Below are positions 32,421 to 46,803 of a stretch of 64,000 nucleotides of DNA, piece by piece. A program made the translations under genes and the position numbers. The DNA is taken from NCBI RefSeq assembly GCF_029867415.1, contig NC_081185.1:108048566-108112565 (forward strand), read 5' to 3'. Every line of letters begins with the position of its first letter. Positions within the stretch are counted from its first letter, which is position 1. This stretch comes from Vicia villosa. Taxonomy: Eukaryota > Streptophyta > Magnoliopsida > Fabales > Fabaceae. The notes under the pieces are model-generated. The model saw only the letters and a program-made list of their open reading frames with translations. It searched no databases and had not been told where the DNA came from.

Positions 32421-35400
32421 AATAACACTTTTAACATCGGACGTGAAATGTGTTTTACCTCAGCTAAAATGGCGAGATAACGAAGGGCGTCATGAAAAGT
32501 TTTCACTTAACATCCTGGTGATTAAAAAATTGAGGGGTATAGTTATATGCACATGGGTTCGAACCCCGGCAGCTGCACTTTTATTATTTTCAAAACTAAT
32601 GTATCTTTTATCTCGGTTTATTCAAAAAAACTGAGGGTATGATTATTATTATTTTTTTAAAGTTGTTATATTATTTACCTAGAATATTACATTGTTTACC
32701 CAATATTATATTGTTTACACAGAAAATTAAATTAAAATTTCCTAGAGTTCAATATAAAAATCAAATTCCCTAGGGATCTAGATAAAAATCAAATTCCCTC
32801 AAGATTTAGACTTTAGAACTTCGAATTATTGAATCTTGGGAAAGATCTTATGTGGATCTTACATGCAATTGTTTCTGATGAAAAAAAAAAGGTAAGATAA
32901 TTAATATCAAAAATCAAATTATTTTCAATTCGAGTAAATATTTAAGAAAACAAATCTTGAACCCAAAAAATTGTCTGCTCTTACAATCCATCATAGAGAA
33001 ATTTTCTAAGCGTCCTTAGGTTTCAAGCGCTTCATATGTTTAATTTAGGTTTGATTTTCAATATTCAACATGCTTTTATAATGGATGTCTCTTAGGTTTC
33101 ATGCGGGTCATTAATGACAACGTCTTGAGCATTAATAATCATTAAATGGACGACAAAGATTTGTTAAGGCCGGTGTATATAGTATAGAAAAAACACTTAC
33201 ATTGTTTTAACAGAATATTAAAAATACATTGTATGCAACAAATCTTCGATGATATCAAGATTTAGATGCTAGAGGTCCCATGCATGTTGCTAGAGATCTA
33301 TTTCCAGGGCCAATGAGAATTTTTATTTTCCGCACTTGCAATCCATCCCAGAGTTATGTTATTGGGGTGGTAAATATTTCCTCTCTTTGGGGTGGCTTCA
33401 TATTATTAATGGTTAGGGTAAAATCTATTTAACGGGTTTTTTTAAAGTAAAATATAATTATTATACCCCTTGGTTTAACTATAAAATTGAGGTAAATTAT
33501 CATCTCCTTTAAACTATCACCTCGGTTTTGGATTAAAGTCGAGGTGAATAATTCTTTTTTTATAAAATATTACATTGTTTACCCAGAATATTAAGATAAA
33601 TTATTTATAATAAATTTTTTTCAAAGGTTAAGCTCCCTTCTTTGTGTAAGTTGACGCTCCCTTCTCTGTTTAAGTTCAAACTACTATAAGAAAGATACTT
33701 AATGTCAGAATTTTGCATTCAAATTCACCATTTTTTAGCAGTCTGTTTGTTTGAAGAAAGAGGAGTACACAAGAAATGTCCTACTATTTTTTTGGTTGCA
33801 AATGTACAACAAATATTTGAAGTAGGGATGACTTTGTGCACTTGCAATCTATCAAATAAGCAAAAATACAACAACAACATCAAAAGGGAAGAAAAAATGT
33901 TTTGTTCCTCTTAATTTGGGTGACTATTTTTTTTAACCTTTTTATTATCTCTTGTAATAATTTGTGAAGTATATTGAACTGTAGAGTTTATCCTTTCCAC
34001 GGTAAATCGGTTTGATCGAACTGTATAAACAAGTTTCTTTATTGTCTTTTATCTTCTTATGCCTTGTGGTATTTTTTGTCTTCACTGTTAACGTATTAGT
34101 ATCTTGCTTGAGGTCATAGACTTAAGTTATCACTGTTCTTTTTCTCAAGCATTAAATTTTTTAGTGTGTTTGAACAATTAATATGCTCACTAGAATTGTT
34201 AGAGTTTTCACATCAAATAAGAACTAATTTGACAATAAATGCTCAAAATAGAAACTAAATTGAAGAATGTACTTATGCTATTGCTCATGTATGTCGGAAC
34301 TTTTGATAAAATTTGGTAAAAATTTAGGCTAATTTAATAGTAAATTATAGATCGGAGAAACTAGTTTGATTGTACATTATAAAATCAAAGGAGTATTATA
34401 GAGACTAATTTAATAGTGAATTGTAGATCGGAGAGACTAGTATTGTGTAGCTTATGTTTACTTAAGGAAATGGAATAAGAAAAAAGAAAAAAAAAAATAC
34501 ACATGTTAGAGGTATGGATGGAAAAAAAATGTAATCGCAGAATAAATCCGTCATGGATACGAGACGGATAGTTTAATAGATATTTACGGATAAAATAAAT
34601 AATATTTAAATATTTATTTTTTTAATGAATACGGATACGAGTTTAATGATATGTGTCTACGGATATCCGTATCCGTTAATAAATTATATAATTATTTAAA
34701 TATCATTAGTTTAAATTATTTAAAGAAAAAAATTAAACTTGTGATGAAAGAAATTAATGTGACAAAATTTTGTTATTAAAATAAGAGCAAATCATATGGA
34801 TCTCATGAGATAATTTGTGTCTTTAAATGAAGCTTAACAAGTTTTTTATTAAAAAAATAATTTTAGAAAAAAATGTTATCCATAAATATTTGTAAATATA
34901 TCAAATATTTTTAAATCCGTGGAGTATCCACTTAATAGATATTTGCACGGATATGAAGCATATATGAATATCATATTTATCATCAAATGTAACGGAGATA
35001 TATATTAAACTATCTATATTCATAGATATCCATTTTGAGGATCATAAATTGACAATATAATCCACAATAAAATAAAATTCATGCCAACATCAAAATTGCT
35101 TCATCCAACACCAAATCGCTCGGTTAACTTTATTAAATCACCTAGACTGCTAGCTAGCGAGTGTTGAACTGAGAAACATTTGATGCAATTAGAGATTAAT
35201 TTATGAAGATTAAAAAATATTAATAAAGTTAAGGATGTGTTTGAAAGTAGTTTACATAAATAGACCAATTAACATTTTAGAATGTGTAGGTTGTACATAA
35301 CTCAAGTTTACAAAAATGTTGGTAGGGTGAAGATTGTCACCACTTATAAACACTTATAAATATATGCTCAGATTTTTATATTGTTATAATGTGAGACTCT

Positions 35401-35537
35401 TAACACCTCTTCTTACGTCCAGGATTTGAACGTTTAGAGCGTGAAATTAAATGAAGGATGACACAACAGATCTTAAACCGAACTTTGATACTATCTATGA
35501 ATATGTGGGTTGAGTCCGACTCAATTATGAAATTTTG
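32421..35537. other. AT-rich repeat debris without gene
   Basis: 32430-32640 and 33470-33560 carry ACCTCGG/CCGAGGT-type words of a MITE or CACTA derivative. 34520-35045 is built from GGATACGGATA/TATCCGTATCCG words like a decayed hAT-type MITE. No coding frame is convincing. Confidence 0.4.
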
Positions 35538-35641
35538 ATTTTGTAAGGATGATTTAAGTTCAACCCCAATCTAATAAGATGAGTTGTTAATTTTGTAAGG
35601 ATGATTTAAGTTCAACCCCAATCTAATAAGATGAGTTGTTA
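35538..35641. repeat. 52-bp tandem duplication
   Basis: Two adjacent, apparently identical 52-bp units (35538-35589, 35590-35641), containing GTAAGGATGATTTAAGTTCA. Confidence 0.9.
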
Positions 35642-35902
35642 ATCACTTATTGATTATTCTATTGTGGTAATACAACTAACACCATTAAGTTATATAGACT
35701 ATGACCAAATAAATCAAAACATTTGACAAAAACATAAACTAAATTGAAATGTTAATTAATATAAAGTGTTTTAGAGTCTCTTATGAAAATTGTGATAATT
35801 TAATATTTTACTTATTACATTAAAAGAAATTTTTAACTCTAAATAAAGCATTTCATATTAATTATAACCTATGAAATAAGGGTATCTCGAATATAAGAGA
35901 AT

Positions 35903-36075
35903 TGATAAACATACACCCCTAGCTTACACCAACACCGTAATTTTCTACATGCAAAGTATATAATTCATTTTTTATTAATTTATTCTATCTTAATTTCTGT
36001 ACACAAGTATTTATCTGTGTTAAAATATACGGTGTAATATACAAGTGTAAGAAAAGAAGGGTAAATATAGCATAG
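35903..36075. mobile_element. MITE-like sequence
   Basis: The left part has ACACCCCTAGCTTACACCAACACCG and the right part its imperfect inverse (CGGTGTAATATACAAGTGTAAG...GGGTAAATATAG). AT-rich, non-coding. Confidence 0.45.
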
Positions 36076-37330
36076 CTCCGAATATAACTATAACACTAAC
36101 GCGATAACATTGATAATAATTTAAAAAATAATAAATTAAACAGAGTCACAAGTGTAAGTGTTAGTGAAGGGTGTCTCATATTAATACGACACATATGTAG
36201 GTCTAATATAAATTATAACTAGTGTATTGTGCGGGCTTCCTAATTGGAGTGAGATTTTAAGTTTCATAAGCCTCATAAGATTTTACAAAGCAAGCCAATC
36301 AAGTTAAACCTTGCATACGCAAACAGTAAACAGAAACATAAACATGCAAGTGTCGTGTAACACAAACAAAAACATGCAAGTGTGACACGACACAACATTA
36401 CATCAGTATACAAACGGGTTTTAACCGTAGCTCTGAAGCCACGTGTGTTAGACCATATCCGGACCCCTACGTGGGATGGGACAGTTACATCTATCCCTTC
36501 CATTTCGTTCAATCCAAGAAGACCCCTATCTTTTCATTGGTCATCTCTCCTGTTACTCACTTTCGTGTTCCTCATCAAAGTCATGGAAAAAAGAATGAAT
36601 GGGTTTAACTAAAAAGAAAATTGTACATACGGCTATCATATTAATCATCATTCATAGATTAGATTTTATTGTTGTTGATTTTATGAAGTGTGGTTGTTTG
36701 CATTGCCAAGATTAAGTGACAAGAGATAAATAAGTGGTGAGGGATCGATGAGAGACTAGAAAGTGAGTTTGACACATGTTTGGTACAGCTGAAAGATAAA
36801 GAAAAGAAAACATAAGAAAGAGAAAGTTATTTAAAAAATAATTTCCCATTAATTATTTGATTTTTTGTGAGAAATTTTTTTTGTGTAGATCTCACATTTA
36901 GATAATTAAAGCAAGGAAAATTGAAAACACTTCTGAATGATAAATTTAAGCGGAGACAGTTGCATGTCCCTAACATATTTAAAATAAGCACTTTTAATAC
37001 GGTTATTTTTTTCTTGTTTTTTCACTTTCGTTTATTATCGTTTGTTGAGTCTCCTTTATGATTGCACATTTCTTAATTAAATTTGAATCAATTTATTTTT
37101 AAGAATGCATAAATCAATTGTTATATTTGAGATTTGTTCATGATGGTTTAAGTCAATTGCTTAAGTTAATTAAACAAGAACCATAAGTGATATCAATTTA
37201 AGTTGTTAGGGAAGTGAAATCTCAAACTATTTTAAAAAATTTGAAAAATTGAGATTTCTTCGAATCACTCACAATCCATTATTTAAATCAAACAAAACAG
37301 TAATGAAAAGGAAAATTCGGGTATCTGTGA
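36076..37330. other. Intergenic, no gene; some promoter-like words
   Basis: 36430-36500 contains GCCACGTGTG and CCTACGTGGG (ACGT cores) and 36300-36400 a repeated AAACATGCAAGTGT. No coding sequence follows on either side, so no gene is called. Confidence 0.3.
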
Positions 37331-37500
37331 TTCGAATCACAGTTTATACCTGATTTGAATCATGCAACTTTGTGATTCAAATCACAATTTGTGCTTGACT
37401 CTAATCATAGACATCAAGGCAGCCACTGACTTGTCTGATTCGAATCAAGTTTTACACATGATTTAAATCATGAACCTATGTAACTTGAATCACAGTCAAA
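37331..37500. repeat. Array of GATTCGAATC-type palindromes
   Basis: TGATTCGAATCA and close variants (TGATTTGAATCA, TGATTCAAATCA, TGATTTAAATCA) recur about seven times in 170 bp. Confidence 0.8.
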
Positions 37501-38960
37501 TCACAAAAAAATGGGTAAGTTTCTGTTAAGTGTCAAAATGTAGTTATTTGGTGCTTGTAAATAGTGGCACTTATCGATACTTTTTGTTAATACCGTTTGA
37601 ATAACTCCCCGTTTTTGTGTATATTTGTATCGTTTGTGTTTTATTACGTTTTCGTGTAAATATATACCATTTGATAGTTTTGTTGTCTTTTTGTAGGTAT
37701 TTATGCGTGTTCGAAGATTTGAGGAATAAAGTGTCGAAGACACGGCGGCGAGCACGCGATTTTACCAATTTTTCGGCGGATAACGCTCAAAACAAATATG
37801 AGAAAAATCATCAGTTTCATTGATATTTATTCATTGTTAGATAGAGCATGGAATAAGCTTTCCAACGCTTCGAACCGGGCGCAAATCGGAGTTACGGTTC
37901 TCAAGATATGGCCAAAATAAGATTTCATTTTTCTGTTGAGCGGGCTAAGCGGGCTTGACCGCGCTAAGCGCGGTCTGGGAACATTTTTGACACGTTTGGC
38001 AGAAAGTTTGGCGCTTAGAGCGGGTATTTGGCGCTTAGCGCGGGTTTTTGGCGCTTAGCGCGGTCTGACGGCTTAAGACCAATAAAAAACAGCCCGCTTA
38101 GCGCGGTGGGCGCGCTTAGCGCGGTCTGCGACTTCAGTTTTTGTATATATGTTGTAAAATCAGATTTTTTAGGTTTTTTATCATCTCTTCTTGACAAGTT
38201 GAGCTCTGGTCCATTTTTGGTAGTTTAGAGCTTGAGGAAACACCATTGGATGCTACACCATGTGGATTGATCATGGATTTGTCTCGATTCCATTGTACCG
38301 ATGAGATCTTTCTGGTTCATCTTCTCTCTTCCCTTTGTTTCATTCCAATGGTGGGTGTTGTATGTATATTTCTACTCTTATTGTATGTATATTTGTGGAT
38401 CTTGGGATCGTTTATATATTTGCTTTACAAATCATCATTGTTGTTGTTCTTGATCTTTTTGCTTAAATGCTCTGGATTTGTGGTGTTGCAGACATGGGCA
38501 TCATAGATCTTGATTAGGAATGATAACTGTTAGTTTTTGGATTGCAGACATGGATTTAGGGCTAACAATCGTAGTGGGTATCGAGTTTAATGCCTCTGTG
38601 TTGTTTGTGTCGGTGGAGAAATCACTGATGTGAATAGTGTGGTTGAGCTTTCGTCGGTGTTGTAGACATGGGCACCGATGTGGCGTCTCGATTGATGCCC
38701 AGTGATGTTGAGGCGTATTGTGAGTGTCGAGCGATAGATTTTCAGATTTAAGTATTAGACGGGTAGAACGAAATACAATTCCATAACTCTTTCTCTTAGA
38801 CTATTGAGAATGTTTATCTGCTTTTATTTACTTTTCACGCATTTACCTTTCCGCACCCCAAATCATGAAACATAGAACGCGAGATAGTCGAACGGCAGTT
38901 TTTCTCAACCAATCTCTGTGGACACGATAATTCCCGGATGAATATTTCCAAATCTTTTGT
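37501..38960 (+). mobile_element. LTR-like fragment of a gypsy (possibly Athila-type) element
   Basis: The sequence looks like a plant gypsy LTR: TTTTTGTAGGTATTTATGCG, a purine-rich leader, an iterated palindrome block, ...CCTTTCCGCACCCC, and an end like CAATCTCTGTGGACACGATAA. No PBS, partner LTR or coding part was found. Boundaries are estimates. Confidence 0.45.
37937..38132. repeat. Array of GCGCTTAGCGC / CGCGCTAAGCGCG palindromes
   Basis: Seven to eight copies or half-copies of GGCGCTTAGCGCGG and its complement in about 195 bp of otherwise AT-rich DNA. It begins about 20 bp after the motif at 37852-37917. Confidence 0.85.
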
Positions 38961-40215
38961 TGCCTGCCCTCTACCGCTTCAACAGTTTCTTTATGAGATC
39001 TTGTTTAACTCTAGTTGTTCATTTGACTAAAATTATGAAATGATCTTGACTCAAATCTAACTAACTTTTTTCATCCATTTTTGTGCTTAATCTCAACAAC
39101 ATATAAAATCATTTTGTCATCATATTTCAGTAATAAATTTGTGAATCTCATAATCAACATTGTGATTTTGTGTGAAATCAACACCCTCTCACTTTTGAAA
39201 ACTTCAAACTTTTGCAATCGAATTTCTTTCTTCTTCAACCTCTGTTTTAATTTTAGATATTGATCATGAGATGTTTGTAATTGATTGAGGGAGACGTCGT
39301 CTTGAAACTAATCGTTCTTGAAGATTAGGTAAAAAAAATTCAAGGTTCTTACAAGATTGAGGTTGTTGTCATTGGTGCTGACAAACTTCAATGAAAATAA
39401 GAAGATTCTTCTCTCCAGATTACCTTGGTAGTGACTGTGTGGAAGGCTATGGACAAGGTGGAGTTCTTCTCAAATCTTCAGACAGTTCATCGCTCAAGAA
39501 ATCGGTAGGATCAATGGGTGATTGCTACACACGAAGGCTTGGAGAAGATTGATGATACTGGAAGATTCAAGAAGCATGAATCGAGTAAAGATTGTGTGTA
39601 AGAGTTTGGCATTACGTTGTATACAAGTCAATATCCAGAAAGGAGATTTTATTTTTATCAGCATTATTATGAATAATTGATTGTATGACCTCTTACAATA
39701 TTTGTCAAAATAAAAAGGAACAAAGCATGTTCCAATGAAAAATTATTGAAGGGTGCAGTAGGCAAAGTAAGGACGAACGCTAAATCACTATAAATCTTAG
39801 TGTCATTTCTCTCTCTATATCTCTCTCTCTCTCTCTCACTCTTGCATTTAATTTTCATAGGATATTGCATGCTTAAGTTTTTCAATTCTTAAAGTAGTTT
39901 ATTATTTATTCAATTGGTAGCGATTTATTACATAAAGTTAGGTTTTGTTAGAATTGGTGCCTAATCGAGCTTTAGTGGTAATTTAATTCTGAAAACTATT
40001 GAGTTTAGAATTTGTTAAAATTGAATCATTGTATAATTACACCTCGTGAAGTATACAATTGATATCAATTGGATACTTTTGTGTATTATCATTAAATCAT
40101 CTTTGATATTTGTGAAGTGATTAAGTGTTAACGTGATCAAGTTTCAATAAAAGTATAATTCTCCTATTTTTGCTCCAAATCCTACGCGTGCAACTATGAA
40201 AAATCTCTGATATTC
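38961..40215. other. Intergenic, nothing recognised
   Basis: No convincing coding frame. There is a (CT)n patch near 39810-39840. It reads like retrotransposon leader sequence but no motif allows a call. Confidence 0.35.
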
Positions 40216-40780
40216 TAATTTTCCACTACTTTAAAAAAAACAAATTTCACCTCGGAGGCAAAATGCATTTAACCTCGACTAGAGAAGTCCAAAATTTAAA
40301 CGGATTACAGTTTGATTGTTCAAGCTTAACCCTTTACTGACTACGATTATTCAGACCAACCCAAATTATATTTAATATTTTAACTAAAAATTAATTTATT
40401 TAAAAATAAATAAAAAATAATTAATAGATCACTAAATAAAAAGTAAAACATATATAAATGTTGAGCAATAAAAACAATATAACTAATTACATACTTAACA
40501 TCTAAGATAAAATATCTTTAAAATAAACTATTTCAATCAAATAACTAATTATTCACCTTATTTTGTTTAAGAATTAAATTTTAATTATATATATAATGTA
40601 TTAACTATAAAACAGAACAAAGAATATCAATATTCATTTCAATAATAATAAATGTTTAAATTAAATCAATTAGATCAATACTCTGAATAAATATAAGGTG
40701 CATCGGACTTTTAACGGGTCCAACTATAAATCCCGAATGATAAATGGACTTTAATGATTTTGTTCAAGTTCTTAATTTTT
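40216..40780. other. AT-rich sequence with possible CACTA-type end
   Basis: CACTACTTTAAAAAAAACAA near 40226 followed by TTTCACCTCGGAGG resembles a non-autonomous CACTA terminus. The rest is AT-rich and empty. Confidence 0.3.
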
Positions 40781-41496
40781 TGCAGGTTTCCAGGCCGATC
40801 CGGTTGGTCCTGTCTGTTTTGCCAGCTTTAGTAATAAGTTATATCATGTTAGAAATAAATGTTTCAATGTTGTTGATTGTACCTGATCAGAATGGATCGT
40901 TTTGGTCTACAATTTTATGGACTTCTGAGAATGGAGGGTGTACCTGCAAGGTACTCCGATGCCAAAATAAGAAAGAGAGCAAAGGAGCGCAAGTACAAGA
41001 TAGTGAGAGTATGAATACTAAATATCTGACCCTTTAGTGAAATAGGGTATTTATAGTCCCTAGCATTGGGCCAAGGTCCTCGTTCTAGGCCTGATGTGGA
41101 GGCCCAGAACAAGGACTGCCAGGATCCACGAGTGTGGTGGAGTCCAGCACGTGGTTTCCTTCCTGGATTAACCACTCCGAAGTTTCAGGAGGGACACCGT
41201 CTTTTCGGAAGCGCGTAGACTCCGTGATATTCGAAGGGTTGAAGGTGAAGGAACCCTACGAGAGTGATAGGCAGATGGAGGTGCTCGTGTGTTACGCCCT
41301 CCTGAACCCTATAGGTGTTCTTGCTCGGTGGCCACATCTGCCCGAGGCGTTTGTAGATTTGCCTGATTTAGCTAAGTGGAATTTGTGCTCGACAGTAGGC
41401 CTGTACGAGCAGGAGCTCAATTGGGTCATTTCCTTGGTTAGGCTGGGTTTGGGCCTTGCATTATGTTTTGGTCAAGTGTCGGCTCAGTCCAGAACA
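40781..41496 (-). repeat. Partial gypsy LTR
   Basis: On the minus strand it begins TGTTCTGGACTGAGCC (41496). It has a TATA box (ACTATAAATACCC, about 41047-41060), then TTTGGCATCGGAGTACCTTG, a word typical of plant gypsy LTRs just after the transcription start. The 3' end, PBS and body were not found. Confidence 0.55.
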
Positions 41497-42821
41497 GTTG
41501 TCAACCAACAAAAATATTATTGTTTTCTTTGATTTACAACATAGGAAGGTTATTTTAAAAATACAAGAACATCAACTCCATTATGTGAGATAGATTATAA
41601 TCATAGAAAAAATGTTTTGTTAAAGATAGAAGTTATGTATTAATGTAAATAAGTTGTTAGTATTTAAAAATTAATAATTTTAAAAGGTAAAATAAATCTA
41701 AAATAATATTTTGTTATTTAAAATTAAAATAAATTATCATCACCACAAATAAAAATTACCTTAAAAAGAATAAAAATTACCTTAAAAAAGATGTATGTAT
41801 TCACGCGATTCAGGAGGAGGCCCGTGAATATTATTTAGCATCATTCTTAAAATAAATATCAGAAAATATTCTATGAAATTCTCCACTTCATAACAATTCT
41901 CTAATCAAATTCTTTAAATTTTAAAAAAATGAAATAATTTCTTGTTTGAAAGGGTACTTTTTCTTGGCCAAATCAGTTCTGCCACTTAGTAACAAGTATC
42001 ACTATCGGGATCGAGGAGAGATAGCAACCTTAGCAAGATTACAATCTTAACAAGTTTTGGGTCCACTACATTAAATTTTATAGACACTTTGACTAGATTG
42101 GATTGACAAAGAATATAAAAAGAGGATATTTGATGTCATGATTGATCTAGTCTTAAACCATAATCTTCTTTGTAGTAGTACAAATAAATAATTACACTCT
42201 AGAAGCTAATTTGCCTCATGTTTAGGTGACATCCTGTAGTTCAAAACACAATTATTCAAATTTCAAACTGAATTTCCGCTAAATAATCACAATTAGTACG
42301 TGTAGCATTATTTTTAATCATCATTCTTAATTGTTCACCACACGGGTGGGAGATCTTAATTATGAGTCTTCCTTAAAAGTTATAGGCATGCAGGTCTAGT
42401 GATATGTCAGTAGTGAGACAAGATTGAAGGAAATTCAACAATGTGGATTAATTCTATCATGAAAATGTTTGTTTAATGTTTGGAGACAAAGTTGCTTGGT
42501 TGAACTAGTAGTAGTTGTTTAATTTGCATTGAGAATAGTAAAGTATCTGTTGGAACGTAAGCAAAATGGTGTATAGGAAAGGGAGTTGAGTGAAAGCGCC
42601 CACGTTTTGACACAGTAATGTTGATAGATGCAATGCAATGCGTATTGGATTCCACAAAAACCGAACGGCGCGGTGACGCGTTCTTCTTCATTCTACTTAT
42701 TATTACTACTACCAACTCACAACGTACAATACATGTCAATCGGGTATAGACTATATTGTTAGGGTGTTTGTAAGGGATAAACACCACCTAACACACACCA
42801 CATAGACACTATAACGTTTTA
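41497..42821. other. Intergenic, nothing recognised
   Basis: AT-rich; no convincing gene or repeat. The frame at 42473-42787 has no recognisable domain. Confidence 0.4.
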
Positions 42822-42938
42822 TATTTGGAGTAAGTTATTATAACTTATTCTACATCTTGACCATTAATTCTTATAAGTGGTTCAGATTTAGAGTAAGTTA
42901 TAGTAATAACTTACTTCTGAAGTAAATATATCCCTCCT
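42822..42938. mobile_element. Foldback MITE, degraded copy 3
   Basis: TATTTGGAGTAAGTTATTATAACTTA...TAACTTACTTCTGAAGTAAATATATCCCTCC matches the arms of the MITE at 25467-25684, shortened and diverged, next to a short TATATAT. Confidence 0.65.
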
Positions 42939-42950
42939 ATATATGATGCA

Positions 42951-43033
42951 GATTATGTGTCAATATTTTTTTCTCTCCTCAATCATTTATTTTAATAATG
43001 GAAGAGAGAAAAAAAATATTGACACATAATTTG
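42951..43033. repeat. Short perfect-stem foldback
   Basis: TTATGTGTCAATATTTTTTTCTC and its complement near 43006-43030 form a long stem around an AT loop. Probably another small MITE. Confidence 0.6.
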
Positions 43034-43104
43034 CCCTATTTATTTTAAAATCTAATGGTTCTGATTCATTCTCATATTCTCATATAAAAATGTCATTTTC
43101 ATAT

Positions 43105-43962
<858 letters not shown>

Positions 43963-43976
43963 TCAAGAACACAAAT

Positions 43977-44078
43977 AAAAAACAAATGTCCACTAACAAT
44001 GTTCCTTTTAAAGATGCTTCTTCATATAAAAAACAAATGTCCACTAACAATGTTCCTCTTAAAGATGCTTCTTCATAA
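43977..44078. repeat. 51-bp tandem duplication
   Basis: Two units (43977-44027, 44028-44078) containing CAAATGTCCACTAACAATG, differing by one or two bases. Confidence 0.85.
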
Positions 44079-44958
44079 TTTTTCTACTATAACAATGCTA
44101 ATATTAAGGGTAAGTTCCTGGATCTTTTTATTGCTAACAATGCAAAATGTTTTTTTGATTTATTGATTGAGTCTTTGTGGTTGAATGTTCACAAGATGAT
44201 GTTAAGCTTAGTGGATCAGTTAAGATTTTACACGAAATAACTTCTTTGATTGAGGTTTAGTTGCATTATAATGGCTTTAAAGGTCATTTACCTGGTTTTG
44301 AAGGGTTTAAAGATTTTGAGATTTTGAGTGTAAGAGATAATTATTTCAATGGTGTTGTTCTTAGTTCAGTGGTGGAACAGTAGTAATGGAATAATTATTG
44401 TAAAATTGATGATGTTCTTTTGAGATTTTTTATTTTTATAAGAAAAGATTTGAATAATTTCATTAAAAGGAAATGAATATTGACAAGCTGGAGTAATTGG
44501 TCTAGTGGGAAGATGTCTCTGTACGAGGAAGGTTATGGTCCTCGAATGTTAGCGAGTTTTGATTTATCTCCTTCATGGACGTGAATTTTAAAAAATAAAT
44601 AAAAATTAAAACAAAAGTCACATGGACATGCCACATCAACAAACATGAAGATTCCAGATCATTTTGTCAACTGAGAGGTCAAAAACACAAAATCTGGAAT
44701 CAAGAAAAATTATTATAAGAGGGTAAATCGAATCTCCCTGACATATATTTAACTTTCTAAATTATTTGGCAAAACATTAAAAAACTCCAACCAATCTAGA
44801 ATAAATTGTCAAACCTTACTAAAGAATGAGCATCCATAAAATAAATGTTGAGACTTTTTGTTTGAGTTCCATCCACTAGTGCACACTTGTGATAAAGCAA
44901 TACCACATTTCTCTAAGTTTTTTTTTTTATAAATCTTATTATTTAACGAGCTATATTC
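44079..44958. other. Intergenic, nothing recognised
   Basis: No gene, RNA or clear repeat seen. Confidence 0.4.
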
Positions 44959-45120
44959 TAGGGGTGTTTGCGGTGCGGTTTGCGCAGTTTTGAAGAAAAA
45001 AATCATCCGAATCGCAAGAGAAAAATTCGTGCGGTTTGGTTTGGTTGGCTTTTAGAAAAAAATCAAACCAAACCAATGTGGTTTGGTTCGGTTTGATTGG
45101 TTTGGTTTTTTACAAATATT
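44959..45120 (+). mobile_element. One end of a hAT-like element
   Basis: TAGGGGTGTTTGCGGTGCGG followed by GGTTTGGTTTGGTT-type subterminal words is the usual look of a plant hAT/MITE end. No matching CACCCCTA end was found, so it is truncated or too diverged. Confidence 0.4.
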
Positions 45121-45963
<843 letters not shown>

Positions 45964-46270
45964 GTGGTGGACCTGTTACTTGGAACTCAAGAAAAGAACC
46001 AGTAGTAGATCTATCATCCTATGAAGCAGAGTACATAATTTCTTTTCTTTGTGCATGTCGAACAACGTGTATGATAAATTTAGTTAGAGTACAAGAAAGA
46101 ATCATGGAGCAATTACCATGAAGGTCGACAACATGTCAACTATTAATATGACAAAGAATTTGATAGCACATGGCAGAAGAAAACACATTAAGATTAAGAT
46201 GAGGTTCAATTAAATTGGCTTGTATGAGAAAATGGTGTTGAACGTGCAAGAAAAATAAGGAGGGCTTTTG
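45964..46270 (+). pseudogene. Ty1/copia RNase H fragment
   Basis: Reads GGPVTWNSRKEPVVDLSSYEAEYIISFLCAC, then after stops and shifts the TCQLLI, IAHGRRKHIKIK-like words: the copia RNase H end (SSYEAEY...KHI). It is isolated; no RT or LTR adjoins. Confidence 0.7.
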
Positions 46271-46619
46271 GTTACTATCGTGTAAATATCCAAATAAACT
46301 TGTTTCAAAAGATTATTTAATAAAAGTGGATTTTCTATCTTGTTTAATTTTTCTCTTGAAATATCCAAATAAACTTGTTTAATTTCAAAGACACTTGTAA
46401 TTTAATTCTTTTTTTTTTTGGTTTTTGCATTCTAGTTCCTAGGGGAAATGGGCTCTAGTAATCCAGAGCTTGTGCCAAGAGGTATGGGCACTGACCAAGT
46501 ATTTTTTTTCACCTAAGAATCGAACTTGATATTTTTCGGATTACGTCCTTAGCAGAAGCTCCTTTATCACTGGAGCCCAAGTGCTGGTTTTAATTTAATT
46601 CATCTTTTGAAACAAAATG

Positions 46620-46803
46620 AAACATGATTAAAAGAGATGGGAGTTATAATATTTAAGATGTATTTTGGAATTACTTCTATCAAAAATTGATTTAGATTGT
46701 ATACGGCATATTAAGTAGTGGTGTTCAAATTAAAATTAATCCAAATTCAAATTGCAAAATGATAAAAAAAAATTAGGAAATAAAATTAACATTATTAAAT
46801 GTG
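46620..46803 (+). repeat. Dispersed repeat, copy 1 (partner 49545-49745)
   Basis: ATATTTAAGATGTATTTTGG...GTGGTGTTCAAATT...AATGTGTTTGGATGTTAG matches 49545-49745 closely, with small gaps. The copy here carries the retroposon insertion that follows; the other does not. Confidence 0.65.

Noticed and set aside
32555..32567. GGGTTCGAACCCC, like a tRNA T-arm or pol III B box
   Set aside because: No acceptor, D or anticodon arms fold around it; it lies in repeat debris.
36273..36612. Overlapping frames with ACGT-box promoter-like words nearby
   Set aside because: The frames have no known domain or conserved composition, and no downstream gene was found.
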